From Pseudaquabacterium terrae (lineage in GTDB: Bacteria; Pseudomonadota; Gammaproteobacteria; Burkholderiales; Burkholderiaceae_C): 64,000 bases of DNA. Both the position numbers and the translations under genes were made by a program. Shown here piece by piece: positions 19,214 through 30,671 of the stretch (the first letter of the stretch is position 1; every line of letters starts with the position of its first letter). The notes beneath the pieces were generated by a model. That model worked only from the letters and a program-made list of their open reading frames with translations, was not told where the DNA came from and searched no databases. Location: assembly GCF_013266755.1 (NCBI RefSeq), contig NZ_JABRWJ010000011.1:62001-126000 (forward strand), written 5' to 3'.

Positions 19214-19228
19214 GGGAGGGCGCCTCCC
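19214..19228. terminator. Short hairpin between convergent genes
   Basis: GGGAGG (19214-19219), loop GCG, CCTCCC (19223-19228): a perfect six-pair GC hairpin between the plus-strand fdxA/sdhB remnant and the minus-strand aconitase stop at 19252. Position suits a bidirectional terminator, but no T-run flanks it on either side. Confidence 0.35.
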
Positions 19229-19251
19229 AACCTCGAGGGCTCAGGTCGTGC

Positions 19252-21968
<2,717 letters not shown>

Positions 21969-21972
<4 letters not shown>

Positions 21973-22235
21973 GAGATGTTTCCTTCGTGACGGCGGCCGC
22001 GAGCGCGCGGCACTGTCGATGCCGGTGCAACCGACGCTGCCGAGCGTCGCTTGCCGTGGAACTCCAGCGGATTCAGACGTTGCTCCGACGGGTGCAGACA
22101 GCACTGCGTCAGCGCTTGCGGATCGGACAGAAGTTCGGCATCGATGCACTTCGCCACGACTTCGGTGACCTGGCAGTAGACCCACATCTGCTCGAGCACT
22201 GCATCGACCCATGGATTGCTGAAGCTGGATTTCAT
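21969..22235 (-). CDS. Small hypothetical protein coupled to acnA
   Basis: An 88-residue protein of unknown family. The N-terminal 60 residues look structured (MKSSFSNPWVDAVLEQMWVY, with four cysteines overall); the last 25 are basic and low complexity (KRRSAASVAPASTVPRARGR). Its ATG at 22235 overlaps the universal stress gene stop by four bases (ATGA) and its stop overlaps the acnA start by four bases. An AGGA site precedes it. The tight coupling on both sides is the best evidence that it is translated. Function unknown. Confidence 0.65.
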
Positions 22236-23296
22236 GCGTCAGTCCTGCTGTACTGACCAAGGCCCTGCCGGGCACGAGTCGCTGGCGCCGGCACCTGCGG
22301 GCCGGTCAGAGCGCCCGCCATCGCTGCGGCGCCCCGGGCAAGACGCACTGTGTCGGGGGCTGTGTCGTGGCCCGGTGACCGCACCAGCGCCAAAGGTCGA
22401 CGGGGCACCGGCTTGCTGACCGGGCGCGGAATGATCAACATGTCGCAGTGGGAGCCGGCCAGCAGGCGGTTGCTGACGCTGCCCAGAAAGAAGGTCGCCA
22501 TGGTCGAACGCCCCCGCTTACCGGCGACGATCAGATCGGCACCGAGCGTCTGCGCCTTGTGCAATGCTGAATGGGCGGCCAGCCCGCGGCCCAGCGTGAA
22601 GCTCATGCGTCGGCTGTCCAGGCCGAGTCTGGCAACGCTGCGGCGCATGCGGGCGATGACGCCGGCCTCTTCTCTGGCTCGGGACTCGCGGATGACGGCT
22701 TCGGGCACGTCGGCTTCGCGCAGCACCGCCTCGCGCGCCGAACTGATGGCATGAAAGACCTGGATGCAGGCGTCAGGCGCCAGAAAGGCAGCGGCGCCGA
22801 CCGCCGCGTCAGAGCTCGGCGTGAAATCGACCGGCACCAGAACGCGCCGATACGGAGCATCAGCCGATTGCTTCACGATGAGCAGAGGGCGGCGGCACGT
22901 TCTGAGCAGGCGGTCAGCGGTCTTGCCGACCACCAGATCCCTGAAGGGGTTGCTGCCGCGCTGTCCGAGCACCACCAGTTCTGCGCGTTCCGATGCGCGC
23001 AAGATTTCCTCGAGAGGGTCGCCTACCCGCAGATCGATGTTCACCACCACGTCGTGCCGGCCGACGATCTCGGCCGCGAATCGGCGCAGTGTCGCTCGCG
23101 CCTGTGCGGACTTGAGGCCGATGTCGATCGAAGGCGAGAACCACTCGCGCAGGGGTTTGCATCCGGCCGGTTTCACAACGTGCAGCATGCTCAGTCGTGC
23201 GTCATGCTCCCGGGCCAGAAGCGCGGCCCGGAGTACGGCATTGTTTCCGTCCACCGAAAAGTCGGTGGCCACCAGGATCGATCTGAATTGGGTCAT
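22232..23296 (-). CDS. Tandem universal stress protein
   Basis: A 354-residue protein with two UspA domains (about 1-145 and 150-297) and a proline/alanine-rich tail. The first begins FRSILVATDFSVDGNNAVL and has GQRGSNPFRDLVVGKTADR (GK in place of the usual GS). The second begins YRRVLVPVDFTPSSDAAVG and has the canonical GKRGRSTMATFFLGSVSNRL. The start at 23296 has GAGGAGA upstream. It is the first gene of a coupled set with the small protein and acnA. The Rnk-like copy 3 lies 141 bases upstream on the same strand. Confidence 0.9.
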   Translation of the reverse strand: MTQFRSILVATDFSVDGNNAVLRAALLAREHDARLSMLHVVKPAGCKPLREWFSPSIDIGLKSAQARATLRRFAAEIVGRHDVVVNIDLRVGDPLEEILRASERAELVVLGQRGSNPFRDLVVGKTADRLLRTCRRPLLIVKQSADAPYRRVLVPVDFTPSSDAAVGAAAFLAPDACIQVFHAISSAREAVLREADVPEAVIRESRAREEAGVIARMRRSVARLGLDSRRMSFTLGRGLAAHSALHKAQTLGADLIVAGKRGRSTMATFFLGSVSNRLLAGSHCDMLIIPRPVSKPVPRRPLALVRSPGHDTAPDTVRLARGAAAMAGALTGPQVPAPATRARQGLGQYSRTDA

Positions 23297-23437
23297 TACG
23301 GTTTCTCCTCATGACCTGGGTCGTCGAATGGGCGTCGGACCCTGTGTGCAGGCGGGTTTGCACCCGGGAGTTGCCCGCGAAGGTCCGTCGTCAACGGTGT
23401 GCAGTTCGGGGAGCGCGAAGTGCGCTCCGGGCGGCAA

Positions 23438-23860
23438 CTACATCGAGTAGTCGCCGCTTGCCTCCGGCTGGAAGAGGATGGCCAGGATCTCGGCCACTCT
23501 CTCATCCCCCGCCGGGGTCAGCCAGCGCGCCACACACCCGACGCGCAGACCGAGCAGGCTCCATCCCACCGGCGACAGGACGGAGACGAACCCTGCGCCA
23601 GGTTCTGCATCCGCCGGATAGCACAACGTCAGCTGGCTGCGCTGGCCGGTCGCAGGGTCCACCAGCAGGACCTGCGAGTACATCGTCACCACGTCAGGCG
23701 ACACCTGGCGCGAAGGCACGATGGCGGCTGCGTCGAGGTCGTCCCCGATGTGCAGAGCGCGTGAGGAAAACGATCCGTCGCGGCTATCGCGATGGACGAG
23801 ATTCGTCAGTCGGACGTGGTCCAGTTCCGTGAGCGTACGCTCGAGCGCCAAGACTTCCAT
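23438..23860 (-). CDS. rnk: Rnk-like nucleoside diphosphate kinase regulator, copy 3
   Basis: A 140-residue Rnk-like protein: ERTLTELDHVRLTNLVH near the N-terminus, DVVTMYSQVLLVDP near residue 62, SPVGWSLLGLRVG near 97, and LFQPEASGDYSM at the end. The ATG at 23860 gives MEVLALERTLTELDH; an upstream in-frame codon at 23914 would add 18 unrelated residues. It precedes the universal stress/aconitase set on the same strand and carries the best-formed copy of the conserved leader at 23929-23977. Confidence 0.88.
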   Translation of the reverse strand: MEVLALERTLTELDHVRLTNLVHRDSRDGSFSSRALHIGDDLDAAAIVPSRQVSPDVVTMYSQVLLVDPATGQRSQLTLCYPADAEPGAGFVSVLSPVGWSLLGLRVGCVARWLTPAGDERVAEILAILFQPEASGDYSM

Positions 23861-23928
23861 GGGGCACACCTTCAGATGTCGGGTGCTTGTCTGCGGCCTG
23901 CAGACCCACACCATCGCGCGGGCTTGGG

Positions 23929-23977
23929 GCCCGGCGATCTGAGGTTTGCGCAGTAGGGGTGGAAGTGATCGCCGGGC
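23929..23977 (-). promoter_or_regulatory. Conserved inverted-repeat leader of Rnk-like copy 3
   Basis: Perfect 11-base arms GCCCGGCGATC (23929-23939) and GATCGCCGGGC (23967-23977) flank 27 bases holding TGCGCAAACCTC in the gene direction. The proximal arm lies 68 bases from the start codon at 23860. Matches the elements at 8496-8544 and 15703-15753; the CACATCTCTGAG just outside the distal arm is also partly shared. Confidence 0.72.
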
Positions 23978-24203
23978 TCAGAGATGTGCGGCCGGCAGAC
24001 GGGGTGGATTCCCCGTCCCGGCCGACAAGCCAGGCGCACGCGAGCAGCCAGCTGCCGTGGAGGCAACTTGGCAGGGCGCGCCGCGATGCACGGCAGTGGA
24101 GGGGATGATGCACATGGGGCCGACCATATCGGCGTTGTCGAAATAGGGCAAGCAACCGCCGACAATTCCGCACCCCGTGTGAGCGTATCGCTGCGCTCGC
24201 GCA

Positions 24204-24437
24204 TCACTGCCGCTTCAGCCGCAACCCGCTCGCCGCGACCCGCAACACGCCGTCATGCTCCAGTTCGAGGTGCTCGCCACTCGCGAGCTTGTATTCCGCA
24301 ACCCCCGTGGGCTCCCACTGCTGGAACCCGGCCGATATTGGCGCGTGGACAAGGTGTTCGTAGCCGAAGACCTTGTACGACGCGCCTTGGTCGTCCTGTG
24401 CGACGAAGGCTTCGAGAAGATGAAGCTTTCGATCCAT
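24204..24437 (-). CDS. Small conserved-looking hypothetical protein
   Basis: A 77-residue acidic protein beginning MDRKLHLLEAFVAQDDQGAS, with YKVFGYEHLVHAP and WEPTGVAEYKLASGEHLEL. The pattern suggests a small all-beta fold, but I do not recognise a named family. The ATG at 24437 is chosen because AGGAGA precedes it; the reading frame stays open upstream without a site. It lies 53 bases before the ABC transporter gene cluster's last gene in map order but is transcribed in the same direction as livF, downstream of it. Confidence 0.65.
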   Translation of the reverse strand: MDRKLHLLEAFVAQDDQGASYKVFGYEHLVHAPISAGFQQWEPTGVAEYKLASGEHLELEHDGVLRVAASGLRLKRQ

Positions 24438-24490
24438 GTTGACTCTCCTGCTGGATGAGTGGTGCCGCGGGAAAGCCCCCAATCGCCGCG

Positions 24491-25261
24491 TCACAGGGCG
24501 AGGTACTGCTGGCGCAGGTCCTTGTTGTCGATCACGTCGCGCGCGCTGCCGTCGAATACGATCTGTCCCATGTCGAGAATGAGCGCGCGGTCGGACAGGT
24601 GCAGCGCAGCGATCGCGTTCTGCTCGACGATGATCGTCGTGAAGCGCAGCGACTTGATCTCCTCGAGGATCTGCTCGATGTCGCGAACGATCACCGGCGC
24701 AAGTCCTTCGTAGGGCTCGTCCAGCAGCAGCAGCTTCACGTCGCGAGCCAGCGCGCGCGCCACTGCCAGCATCTGCTGCTCGCCGCCCGACAGCGTGACC
24801 GCGTCCTGCCGGCGCCGCTCGGCCAGGCGTGGAAAGTGTTCGTACAAGCGCTCGATCGACCAACCGCGTGGGGGCTCGATCTGGGCCAGTTGCAAGTTCT
24901 CCTCGACCGTCAGGCCGGCGATGATGCGCCGGTCCTCGGGCACCAGCCCGACGCCGTTGCGCGCGGCCTGCCAGGCCGACATCCGGTGCAGCGGTTTGCC
25001 GGCGAGCCAGATCTCGCCGTTCTTCAACTGCGGGTCTGCAAGCCGCGCGATCGTGCGCAAGGTCGAGGTCTTGCCAGCGCCGTTGCGACCGAGCAGCGCG
25101 ACGATCTCGCCTTCACGCACGGCGAAGCCGACGCCCTGCACGATGTAGCTTTCGCCGTAGTAGGCGTGCAGGTCGTGGCACGAGAACCAGGTCGACGGCG
25201 AAGCCACCGATGCAGGCTCGGACGAGACCTGCGGCCTCAACGGTACGAGTGTTGCATTCAC
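24491..25261 (-). CDS. livF: ABC transporter ATP-binding protein, LivF type
   Basis: A 256-residue ATPase of a branched-chain amino acid/amide-type importer. Walker A is LLGRNGAGKTST near residue 57; the signature is LSGGEQQMLAVARAL; Walker B is LLLLDEPYEGLAP. The GTG start at 25261 overlaps the livG stop by four bases (GTGA). The N-terminal 25 residues are longer than usual. It is the last gene of the five-gene set (binding protein, livH, livM, livG, livF). Confidence 0.93.
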   Translation of the reverse strand: MNATLVPLRPQVSSEPASVASPSTWFSCHDLHAYYGESYIVQGVGFAVREGEIVALLGRNGAGKTSTLRTIARLADPQLKNGEIWLAGKPLHRMSAWQAARNGVGLVPEDRRIIAGLTVEENLQLAQIEPPRGWSIERLYEHFPRLAERRRQDAVTLSGGEQQMLAVARALARDVKLLLLDEPYEGLAPVIVRDIEQILEEIKSLRFTTIIVEQNAIAALHLSDRALILDMGQIVFDGSARDVIDNKDLRQQYLAL

Positions 25262-26013
25262 AGGCGCGCCCCTCCTAGGTAGGCTTGCTGCACTCGTTCA
25301 TCGCGCTTTATCGAGCTCGGGTCGCCCTCCGCGATCACGCTGCCCTGTGCCAGCACGCTGATGCGGCTGGCCAGCGAGAACACCACGTGCATGTCGTGCT
25401 CGATGATCACCTTGGTGACCTTGCCGTCGCCAACGCGCTGCAAGAGATCGATGGTGTTGTTGGTGTCCGCGCGGGACATGCCGGCGGTCGGCTCGTCCAG
25501 GAGCAGCAGTGTCGGGTCCTGCACCAGACACATTGCCAGTCCGAGCCGGCGTTTGTCGCCGCGAGACAGGCTGTTCGCAATGACGTGCCGCACGCTGGCG
25601 AGGCCGACGTCTTCGAGCATGTGCTCGGCCCGATCCCGCACCTCGGCCTGGGCGTCGGTGCGCGACCACAGCTTGAGCGCGAATGCGGCGTCGCGCCGTG
25701 CCAGCGCGGGGATCATCACGTTGTCGAGCAGGCTCAGGTCGCCGAAGATCTCGGGCGTCTGGAACATGCGAGCGATGCCCGCCTGGTTGATCTGGTGCGG
25801 ATGCAAGCCGATCAGCGAGCGGCCGCCGAAGCTCACCGAGCCGCTGTCCGGCGCGACCCTGCCGACGAAGCAGTTGAGCAAGGTCGACTTGCCGGCGCCG
25901 TTCGGACCGATGATCGCGTGCACGCTGCCTTCATCGATGCTGAGATTGACGTCGTTCAGCGCCCTCAGTCCGTCGAAGCTCTTGCTGACACCCATCACGT
26001 GCAGGATCGACAT
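25258..26013 (-). CDS. livG: ABC transporter ATP-binding protein, LivG type
   Basis: A 251-residue ATPase. Walker A is IIGPNGAGKSTLLNC near residue 36, the signature region is LSRGDKRRLGLAMCL (SRGDKR in place of SGGxQR), and Walker B is LLLLDEPTAGMSR. The LSRGDKR form occurs in urea/amide-type LivG proteins. The start at 26013 gives MSILHVMGVSKSFDGLRAL. It overlaps livF by four bases and follows livM after 11 bases. Confidence 0.92.
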   Translation of the reverse strand: MSILHVMGVSKSFDGLRALNDVNLSIDEGSVHAIIGPNGAGKSTLLNCFVGRVAPDSGSVSFGGRSLIGLHPHQINQAGIARMFQTPEIFGDLSLLDNVMIPALARRDAAFALKLWSRTDAQAEVRDRAEHMLEDVGLASVRHVIANSLSRGDKRRLGLAMCLVQDPTLLLLDEPTAGMSRADTNNTIDLLQRVGDGKVTKVIIEHDMHVVFSLASRISVLAQGSVIAEGDPSSIKRDERVQQAYLGGARL

Positions 26014-26024
26014 GGCGCGTGTTC

Positions 26025-27170
26025 CTACGCGGCGCTGCGCGACGGAGCCGACGCGACGCGGGCTTCGCGTCGGCGGGCACGGCGCCTGAAAGCAGCGGCC
26101 AGGCGCCGGGTGCCTTCCATCACGCCGCCCGGCAGGAAGGTCACGACGATCATGAACAGCGCGCCGAGCGTCAGCTGCCAACCTTCGCCGACGAACAACC
26201 CGGCGAAGGGCACCACGGCGTTTTCGAGCGGATCGGGCAGCACGGCGAAGAATCCGTGCAAGGTCTGGGCGTTGAAGGCGGAGAAGATGTTCTCGAAGTA
26301 CTTGATGATCACCGCGCCGACCACCGGTCCGAGCAGGGTGCCAACGCCGCCGAGGATGGTCATCAGGACCACTTCGCCCGAGGCGGTCCACTGCATGCGC
26401 TCGGCGCCCGCCAGCGGGTCGGTCGCGGCAAGCAGCGCGCCGGCCAGACCGGCGTACAGGCCCGAGATCACGAACGCGGCGAGCGCATAGGGCCGTGTGC
26501 TGACGCCGGTGTAGCTGAGCCGGTTCTGGTTCGACTTGATCGCTTGCAGCATCGTGCCGAACGGCGAACGGGTGATGCGCATCGCGACATAGAACGCCAC
26601 AATCAGCAGTGCCGCGCAGAAGTAGAAGCCGCTGTAGCCGCTCATCGAGATGCCGAAGAGGTGGGTCGACGGGATGCTGCTGCTCGGACCGGAGAGCCAG
26701 GTGTCGATCAGGCGCAGGTCGGTGCGCCTGATCTGCAGGCCGGTCTCGCCGTTGGTGAGCGGCGTGAGCACCGAGTAAGCGAGGTTGTAGGACATCTGTG
26801 CAAACGCGAGAGTCAGGATCGCGAAATAGATGCCGGAGCGGCGCAGGCACACGTAGCCTATGACGAGCGCGAACAGACCGCCGACGAGCGTTCCGAACAG
26901 CACGGCCGGAATCACGTTCACCGTCAGCAACTTGAAGCACCACACGGCGGCGTAGGAACCGGCGCCCAGGAACGCGGCGTGACCGAAGGACAAGTAGCCC
27001 GTCAGGCCGAACAGGATGTTGAAACCGATCGCGAAAATGCCGTAGATCGCGAACCGCTGCAGCAGATCGGGGTAACCGGCGCCGAGCGGCGCCATCCACA
27101 GCGGCATCGCGAGCACCCCGAATGCGAATGCGCCGAACAGCACGAGATCCTTGCGGGCAGCGGTCATCAT
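26025..27170 (-). CDS. livM: ABC transporter permease, LivM type
   Basis: A 381-residue inner-membrane permease with eight to ten helices. [19 protein letters not shown] near residue 55 is the conserved BPD_transp_2 loop; [16 protein letters not shown] near 285 is the second signature. The C-terminus is basic ([17 protein letters not shown]). The start at 27170 ([15 protein letters not shown]) has GAGGAC upstream. Works with LivH to form the transport channel. Confidence 0.93.
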   Translation of the reverse strand: MMTAARKDLVLFGAFAFGVLAMPLWMAPLGAGYPDLLQRFAIYGIFAIGFNILFGLTGYLSFGHAAFLGAGSYAAVWCFKLLTVNVIPAVLFGTLVGGLFALVIGYVCLRRSGIYFAILTLAFAQMSYNLAYSVLTPLTNGETGLQIRRTDLRLIDTWLSGPSSSIPSTHLFGISMSGYSGFYFCAALLIVAFYVAMRITRSPFGTMLQAIKSNQNRLSYTGVSTRPYALAAFVISGLYAGLAGALLAATDPLAGAERMQWTASGEVVLMTILGGVGTLLGPVVGAVIIKYFENIFSAFNAQTLHGFFAVLPDPLENAVVPFAGLFVGEGWQLTLGALFMIVVTFLPGGVMEGTRRLAAAFRRRARRREARVASAPSRSAA

Positions 27171-27183
27171 GGCGCGTCCGTCC

Positions 27184-28200
27184 TCATGTTTCCATCAGAC
27201 CCTTGCGACCGAGCAGGCCGCGCGGGCGCACCAGCAGGATCACGACGGCGACCAGGTAGATGATGATCTGGTCGATGCCTGGAATCAGGCTCTTGACCTG
27301 GTTCATCGATGCGAGCGACTGCAGGATGCCGAGCATGAATCCGGCCGTCACGGCGCCGCCCAGAGAACCCATGCCGCCGACGACCACGACGACGAATGAC
27401 AGCACCAGGAATTCCATGCCCATGTGGTAGTCCGGCGCCAGGATCGGCGTGTACATCGCGCCGGCCACGCCGGCGACGAGCACGGCGATGCCGAACACGA
27501 TCGTGAAGCGACGCTCGATGTCGATGCCGAACAGCGCCACGGTTTCGCGGTCGCGCATGCCGGCGCGCACCACCATGCCGAAGGTGGTGTATTTCAGGAA
27601 GGCGAACACCGCCCCGATCACGAGCAGCGAGAAGCCGAAGTAGATCAGCCGCCACCACGGGTAGCTCAGCGCATCGCCGAGGCCCAGCCAGGCGCCGATG
27701 CTGGCTGTGCCGGAGTAGGCATCGGGCGCCGGAGCGGGAATCGCATTGGCGCCGAAATACGCCTTGATGATCTCCTGCAGCACGATCGCCAAGCCGAAGG
27801 TCACCAGAATCTGGTCGGCATGCGCTCGCCGGTAGAAGTGGCGGATCAGGCCGCGCTCGATGGCCACACCGATCAGCAGCATCACCGGTATGGCGAGCAA
27901 AATCGACAGCGGCACCGCGTAGTCGATCAGGCGCTCGCCGGCCTCGCCAAACCAGATCTTCAGGTACGGGACTTCCTTGTACGAGTCGAAGAAGGTGACA
28001 CTCTCATCCTTGACCTGCTTGGAGATCGTGAGCAGCCGGTTCAAGGCCACGGCGCAGAACGCACCGAGCATGAAGAGGGCGCCGTGCGCGAAGTTGACGA
28101 CGCCGAGGGTGCCGAAGATCAGAGTCAGGCCGAGCGCGATCAGCGCATAGGCGCCGCCCTTGTCGAGGCCGTTCAGCAGTTGCAGCAGCAGCGCGTCCAT
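27184..28200 (-). CDS. livH: ABC transporter permease, LivH type
   Basis: A 338-residue permease with about eight helices. [20 protein letters not shown] near residue 26 and [20 protein letters not shown] near 280 are the family signatures. An unusual hydrophilic insert follows the second helix ([19 protein letters not shown]), giving a longer periplasmic or cytoplasmic loop than LivH normally has; this insert is seen in amide/urea-type homologues. The ribosome site is weak. It follows the binding-protein gene by 63 bases. Confidence 0.92.
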   Translation of the reverse strand: MDALLLQLLNGLDKGGAYALIALGLTLIFGTLGVVNFAHGALFMLGAFCAVALNRLLTISKQVKDESVTFFDSYKEVPYLKIWFGEAGERLIDYAVPLSILLAIPVMLLIGVAIERGLIRHFYRRAHADQILVTFGLAIVLQEIIKAYFGANAIPAPAPDAYSGTASIGAWLGLGDALSYPWWRLIYFGFSLLVIGAVFAFLKYTTFGMVVRAGMRDRETVALFGIDIERRFTIVFGIAVLVAGVAGAMYTPILAPDYHMGMEFLVLSFVVVVVGGMGSLGGAVTAGFMLGILQSLASMNQVKSLIPGIDQIIIYLVAVVILLVRPRGLLGRKGLMET

Positions 28201-28263
28201 GGTGGCTGGGGCTGGTCTGACAAGGATCTGCGACGACGATCGTGGGGCGCGCGTGTAGCGGGG

Positions 28264-29592
28264 TCAGGCCGTGTAGGGACCCAGCTCGCCGCCGCCCATC
28301 CTCGGGTCGTACTCGACCTGCTTGCGTGGCACGACCTTGACAACTTCGAGCAGCCCGAAGCGGTTCGTCGGCTTCTCGGCCCCGCGCATCACCAGCACAT
28401 CCTTGAAGCACTGGTGGTCGCCGGCGCGGTATTCGGTCGGCCCGTTGCCCAGCCCGTCGAACTGGAAGCCTTCGAGCGCCTTGATGACTTCAGGCGGGTA
28501 GAAGGTGCCGGCCGTCTCGACCGCGTTGGCATACAGCAAGGTCTGCACGTAGCAGGTGTGGGCGGCTTGCGACGGCGGTTCGCCGTACTCCTGGCCGAAC
28601 GACTTGGTGAACACCCTGGTCGCCTCGTCCTGCAATGTCCAGTGCCAGTTGGCCGTGCCGAGAATGCCTTTCACAGCGTCGCCGGCGCCTTGCGCCATCA
28701 GCCGCGAGTACAGCGGCACGACGATCTCGAACTGCTTGCCGTTGACCATCTTGTCGCGCAGGCCGAACTGGACTGCCTGGCGCAGCGAATTCACCATGTC
28801 CTTGCCGTAGTGGTTCAGGATCAGCACGTCCGCGCCGGAGTTCAGCACCGGCGTGATGTACTGAGAGAAGTCGCCCGCTCCGAGCGGCGTGCGCACTGCC
28901 TTGGTGGTCTTCCAGCCGAGCGCCTCGGTGGCGTTCTTCAACGACTCTTCCTGCGTCCAGCCCCAGGTGTAGTCGGCCGTCAGGTGGTAGGCACGCCGGC
29001 CCTTGCCCATCTCCTGCGCGAGGATCGGTGCCAAGGCCTGGCCCGACATGTAGGCGTTGAAGAAGTGGCGAAAGCCGTAGCGGCGTCGGTCCTTCATCGT
29101 GGTGTCGTTGGAGTGGCTCAAACCGACCATGAAGAGGATGCCCATTTCCTGCGCCAGCGACTGGGTGGCCACCGCGACCGCCGACGACGAGCCGCCCGAG
29201 AACATGATCACGCCGTCCTTTTCGATCATGCGTTTCGCCGAGGCGCGTGCGGCGTCGGCCTTGGTCTGGGTATCCCCGGTGACGTACGCGACCTTCTTGC
29301 CGAGGATTCCGTTGCCCTTCAGCGACGAAGGCTTGAACGTCTTAGTCATGCCGCCGTCACCTTCGCCGTTCAGGTGCTTGGCGGCGAGCTTGAATGCCTT
29401 CAGTTCGTCGGCGCCCTCGTCGGCATAGGGGCCGCTCTGCGGCACGTTGAAACCGAGCGTGACGGTCTTCGCACTGCCTGGGTTGTTGCGGAAGTCCGCG
29501 GCCCATGCATTGAGCATGTAGAAACTCGGTGCCGCGATTCCCCCGCCGATGGCACCCATGCCCTTGAGCACCTTGCGTCGAACGTCTTGCAT
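28264..29592 (-). CDS. ABC transporter substrate-binding protein (LivK/amide type)
   Basis: A 442-residue periplasmic binding protein. The N-terminus MQDVRRKVLKGMGAIGGG suggests a Tat-type signal, with cleavage after LNAWA. The mature part has the Peripla_BP_6 fold: LGFNVPQSGPYADEGADEL, then FSGGSSSAVAVATQSLA. The substrate is probably a branched-chain amino acid, amide or short organic acid; it cannot be fixed from sequence. The start at 29592 has GGAGATC upstream. First gene of the liv set, divergent from the LysR gene at 29754, with the shared element at 29674-29730 between them. Confidence 0.9.
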   Translation of the reverse strand: MQDVRRKVLKGMGAIGGGIAAPSFYMLNAWAADFRNNPGSAKTVTLGFNVPQSGPYADEGADELKAFKLAAKHLNGEGDGGMTKTFKPSSLKGNGILGKKVAYVTGDTQTKADAARASAKRMIEKDGVIMFSGGSSSAVAVATQSLAQEMGILFMVGLSHSNDTTMKDRRRYGFRHFFNAYMSGQALAPILAQEMGKGRRAYHLTADYTWGWTQEESLKNATEALGWKTTKAVRTPLGAGDFSQYITPVLNSGADVLILNHYGKDMVNSLRQAVQFGLRDKMVNGKQFEIVVPLYSRLMAQGAGDAVKGILGTANWHWTLQDEATRVFTKSFGQEYGEPPSQAAHTCYVQTLLYANAVETAGTFYPPEVIKALEGFQFDGLGNGPTEYRAGDHQCFKDVLVMRGAEKPTNRFGLLEVVKVVPRKQVEYDPRMGGGELGPYTA

Positions 29593-29673
29593 GTTGATCT
29601 CCGTGGGTGAGGTGTGAAGAAGTGGGGCGTTGGCGGACGGTTTGCCGTATCGAGATATTCGTTCCCCTCGAAC

Positions 29674-29730
29674 CACAAGTAAAACGAGTTCCATTGCCGG
29701 TTCAGTGCAATACTTGTGTTGTCAATATCG
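29674..29730. promoter_or_regulatory. 57-base upstream element shared with the acs locus (copy at liv)
   Basis: By eye 42 of 57 ungapped positions match 49130-49186 upstream of acs, with the core TGCAATAnnTGTGTTGT. It lies between the transporter binding protein (start 29592) and the LysR gene (start 29754). A CAATA-N4-TGTTG half-symmetry inside the core could be a LysR-type site. Read on the minus strand, the segment nearest the transporter resembles a weak promoter. Confidence 0.6.
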
Positions 29731-29753
29731 CCCCCGCCGAGCATCCAATCACC

Positions 29754-30671
29754 ATGGACATCACTCTCGCCCGGACCTTTCTCGAGATCGTGGCGAGCGG
29801 CAGTTTTCTACGTGCCGCAGAGCGCTTGCACGTGACGCAGACAGCCGTCAGCGCGCGCGTACGGACGCTCGAAGAGTTGCTCGGACGCCAGCTCTTCCGG
29901 CGCAACAAGTCAGGGGCGTCGCTGACGTCTGCTGGCGAGCATTTCATGCGCTATGCGCCGACCTTGATCCAGGTCTGGGAGAGGGCGCGCCACCAGGTCG
30001 CCGTGCCGGCGGGCCGGCGTGCGGTGGTCACGGTCGGATGCGAAATCAGCTTGTGGGATCCGCTGCTCCTCGACTGGCTGCTCTGGATGCGCCGCGCTGC
30101 GCCGCACCTCGCACTGCGCACGGAGGTCGGTGCCCCGGAGAGCCTGATCTCGCAGGTGTCCGAAGGCATCCTCGACATCGCGATCGTCTATGCCCCGCAG
30201 CAAAGGCCCGGCCTGCGCATCGAGTTGCTGATCGAGGAGAAGCTCGTGCTCGTCACCACGCTGCGGCGTGGCGGCGCCCCGCGCCCGGCCGACTATGTCT
30301 TCGTCGACTGGGGCCCCGAGTTCGCGGCGCAACACAACCTGGCGTTTCCCGAACTCTCCGGTGCCGGCGTGTTCACGGGCCTCGGCCCGTTGGGGCGGGC
30401 CTACCTGCTGGAAGCGGGCGGTTCCGGGTACTTTCGCTTGAGTGCGGTGCGCGCCGAACTGGAGAGCGGCCGCCTGCGCCGTGTGGCTGGCGCCCCGGAG
30501 TTCCTCTATCCCGCTTACGCCGTCTATTCCGACAGCGCCGACCTGAAGGTCGTGACGCCGGCACTGGCCGGCCTGAGGCACGTGTCCGGCGCGGAGGCCC
30601 AAACACCGCCGGGCGCGAAGGCACGCAAGCGCAGCATGTCGGCCAAGCGCGTCAGTGGGGCGTCTTCATGA
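29754..30671 (+). CDS. LysR family transcriptional regulator
   Basis: A 305-residue LysR protein. The DNA-binding domain is MDITLARTFLEIVASGSFL, then AAERLHVTQTAVSARVRTL, then LGRQLFRRNKSGASLT. The effector domain includes ILDIAIVYAPQQRPGL. The start at 29754 follows the family N-terminus; codons upstream lack similarity. Divergent orientation from the transporter implies it controls the liv genes. Its last codons overlap the start of the patatin gene by four bases (ATGA), so the two proteins are translationally coupled. The C-terminus is basic and disordered (GAKARKRSMSAKRVSG). Confidence 0.9.
   Translation: MDITLARTFLEIVASGSFLRAAERLHVTQTAVSARVRTLEELLGRQLFRRNKSGASLTSAGEHFMRYAPTLIQVWERARHQVAVPAGRRAVVTVGCEISLWDPLLLDWLLWMRRAAPHLALRTEVGAPESLISQVSEGILDIAIVYAPQQRPGLRIELLIEEKLVLVTTLRRGGAPRPADYVFVDWGPEFAAQHNLAFPELSGAGVFTGLGPLGRAYLLEAGGSGYFRLSAVRAELESGRLRRVAGAPEFLYPAYAVYSDSADLKVVTPALAGLRHVSGAEAQTPPGAKARKRSMSAKRVSGASS

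Noticed and set aside
27424-29610. A 728-codon open frame on the plus strand
   Set aside because: Antisense of livH and the substrate-binding gene, whose own frames match their families over full length.
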